Positions 62,987-64,000 of a stretch of 64,000 bases of DNA are shown in pieces. Made by a program: the position numbers and the translations under genes. Source of the stretch: Pseudomonas cichorii (GTDB taxonomy: Bacteria > Pseudomonadota > Gammaproteobacteria > Pseudomonadales > Pseudomonadaceae); the NCBI RefSeq assembly GCF_015471405.1, contig NZ_BLVZ01000006.1:124001-188000 (forward strand), given 5' to 3'. Under the pieces are notes generated by a model, which worked only from the letters and a program-made list of their open reading frames with translations, was not told the origin of the DNA and ran no database searches. Position 1 is the stretch's first letter, and each line of letters starts with the position of its first letter.

Positions 62987-63640
62987 TCAATACTTTTTCT
63001 CCAGGAGGTTCTGAACAGAATCAAGCAGTTCGGCTCGGCTCATTTGCCAGAAAAACCGACCACGCCTGATGAACTCCTGATAAAGGAGGTGACCGCCACG
63101 CGATTCAATCAGTTGTGAAAACTTATCGATTTCTTCCGACTTGAATCGGCTGTTGCCGGTCATGATCAACACCACTTCCTTTCCAGAAAGATCTCTATCC
63201 CTGACAAAAGTCCACAGCGGTGGTGCAGGACGGAACATCCAGGTAGGCGACACCAGATAAATGCGTTTTGCAGACTGAATATCAACCGCTTCAACTTCGA
63301 TTTCAGGAAAAGCCTCAGCCTCGGCGTCTGCTATCGCTTTGCGTTGTCCCTGAAAGCTCAATGGGTAATTCGCGTTGATCCTGGCGATTGGCGTATTGAG
63401 CCGCGTTGCCACTTCGTGCGCGACGGCTTCCGAATGCCCGGAACGGGAGTAGTACACAACAACATACTCATGGGGTACGTCGGCAGTGGCCTTGAATCCA
63501 GGGCTTCCCACATAGGTTTGATCCTTCACCGCCATAGCGGTGAAAGCACTCAGGCTCACGACAACTGCGACTAATGCCAGAGCAATCACGTAGCGATGAC
63601 TGAGGCTTTTTTTCGCAGGATCACCTGGTTTCCCGGCCAC
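62987..63640 (-). CDS. Membrane-anchored flavodoxin-like protein
   Basis: 217-aa protein with an N-terminal membrane anchor (about residues 16-37, YVIALALVAVVVSLSAFTAM) and a flavodoxin domain. The FMN phosphate loop is YYSRSGHSEAVAHEVA and the second loop SPTWMFRPAPPLWTFV. The start is a GTG that shares one base with the stop of the SDR gene (TAGTG). It may act in quinone or protein reduction at the membrane. Confidence 0.8.
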   Translation of the reverse strand: MAGKPGDPAKKSLSHRYVIALALVAVVVSLSAFTAMAVKDQTYVGSPGFKATADVPHEYVVVYYSRSGHSEAVAHEVATRLNTPIARINANYPLSFQGQRKAIADAEAEAFPEIEVEAVDIQSAKRIYLVSPTWMFRPAPPLWTFVRDRDLSGKEVVLIMTGNSRFKSEEIDKFSQLIESRGGHLLYQEFIRRGRFFWQMSRAELLDSVQNLLEKKY

Positions 63641-64000
63641 TAATCGTCATGCGCCAGAGAGGATGACAGCGTACGATGTGCATTGGCCTGTTCGAGCATG
63701 AGTCTGGCTTTGGCCTCAAAAGCTTCCAATGCATCTGTACCGCCCACGAAACGAGAAGGTGGGGTTGCACTGCCGGCAAGGGTGACAATAGCCAGCGCGA
63801 GTTTTGCTGGATCTCCCACTTGCTTACCGCTCATGCCACTCAACACAGTGACCGTTTCACGTGTTTTTTCCGCATAGTCCTCAATAGTGGGCTCGACAAA
63901 TGTCGTCGAGTCTCTGGTCAGTAGTTCTGTCCGGAAAAAACCAGGCTCCACGAGCATTGTCTTGATCCCAAACGGCTCAACTTCGGGTGCCAGAGATTCC
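63640..64000 (-). CDS. Short-chain dehydrogenase (C-terminal part; 5' end outside window)
   Basis: The frame runs through the right edge. Visible residues read ESLAPEVEPFGIKTMLVEPG, then FFRTEL, the usual SDR region after the catalytic Tyr-Lys, which lie outside the window. 119 residues are seen. It is coupled to the flavodoxin gene by a one-base overlap. Confidence 0.88.
   Translation of the reverse strand, partial: ESLAPEVEPFGIKTMLVEPGFFRTELLTRDSTTFVEPTIEDYAEKTRETVTVLSGMSGKQVGDPAKLALAIVTLAGSATPPSRFVGGTDALEAFEAKARLMLEQANAHRTLSSSLAHDD

Overview
The window is a stretch of Pseudomonas chromosome, most likely from the P. syringae group or a close plant-associated relative. The basis is the gene order cheA-cheB-motC-motD-parC-parP-cheW followed by a complete ccmABCDEFGHI operon, the high-GC codon use, and three families of REP-type palindromes typical of fluorescent pseudomonads. 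The species assignment is inference. No rRNA, tRNA, CRISPR array, prophage or intact insertion sequence was recognised.

Layout. 1-7.8 kb: end of a polar flagellar chemotaxis operon (cheA, cut by the window edge, cheB, the motC/motD stator, the parC/parP array-positioning pair, cheW and a DUF2802 gene). 7.9-9.9 kb: two opposite-strand flagellar export genes, fliK-like and a short FlhB C-terminal homologue. 10.0-17.4 kb: cytochrome c maturation, in which all nine ccm genes are tightly packed, plus a lipoprotein gene. 17.6-26.4 kb: accessory genes, including a DUF3077 gene behind a highly structured leader, tandem secreted paralogues, a sulfate-binding protein, a K+ channel with a zinc-ribbon tail, and two adjacent phospholipase-like enzymes. 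26.5-31.5 kb: a fully overlapping five-gene MarR-FUSC-DUF1656-HlyD-NodT efflux operon. 31.6-34.6 kb: a divergent histidine kinase and a degenerate HD-GYP response regulator. 35-40.2 kb: a PL7 alginate lyase, a CopRS-type two-component system, and a divergent redox module (periplasmic protein, cytochrome b561, Tat-exported molybdopterin oxidoreductase) behind two cop-box-like palindromes. 40.3-44.6 kb: an efeUOB plus EfeM-like iron uptake operon with a Fur-box-like site. 44.8-53.7 kb: ampC, a SulP transporter, zapE, rarD, an MFS transporter, a PhzF protein, and a PACE efflux gene divergent from a LysR gene. 53.9-59.7 kb: a variable segment carrying three copies of a 207-bp element around a LysR gene, an FG-GAP protein, a metallophosphoesterase and small proteins. 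59.8-64 kb: a saccharopine-dehydrogenase-like protein, a DUF2269 membrane protein and a redox cluster (antibiotic-biosynthesis-type monooxygenase, quinone oxidoreductase, membrane-anchored flavodoxin, SDR).

Two signals look least explained by known genes. One is the leader upstream of the DUF3077 gene: three pairs of complementary segments arranged as an H-type pseudoknot around an internal intrinsic terminator. The other is the 207-bp element, whose minus-strand product would be a chain of hairpins with AAGGA loops ending in a terminator, which resembles an RsmA/CsrA-binding small RNA. Its terminator-side 130 bp is identical between the two most similar copies, while the upstream side has diverged.
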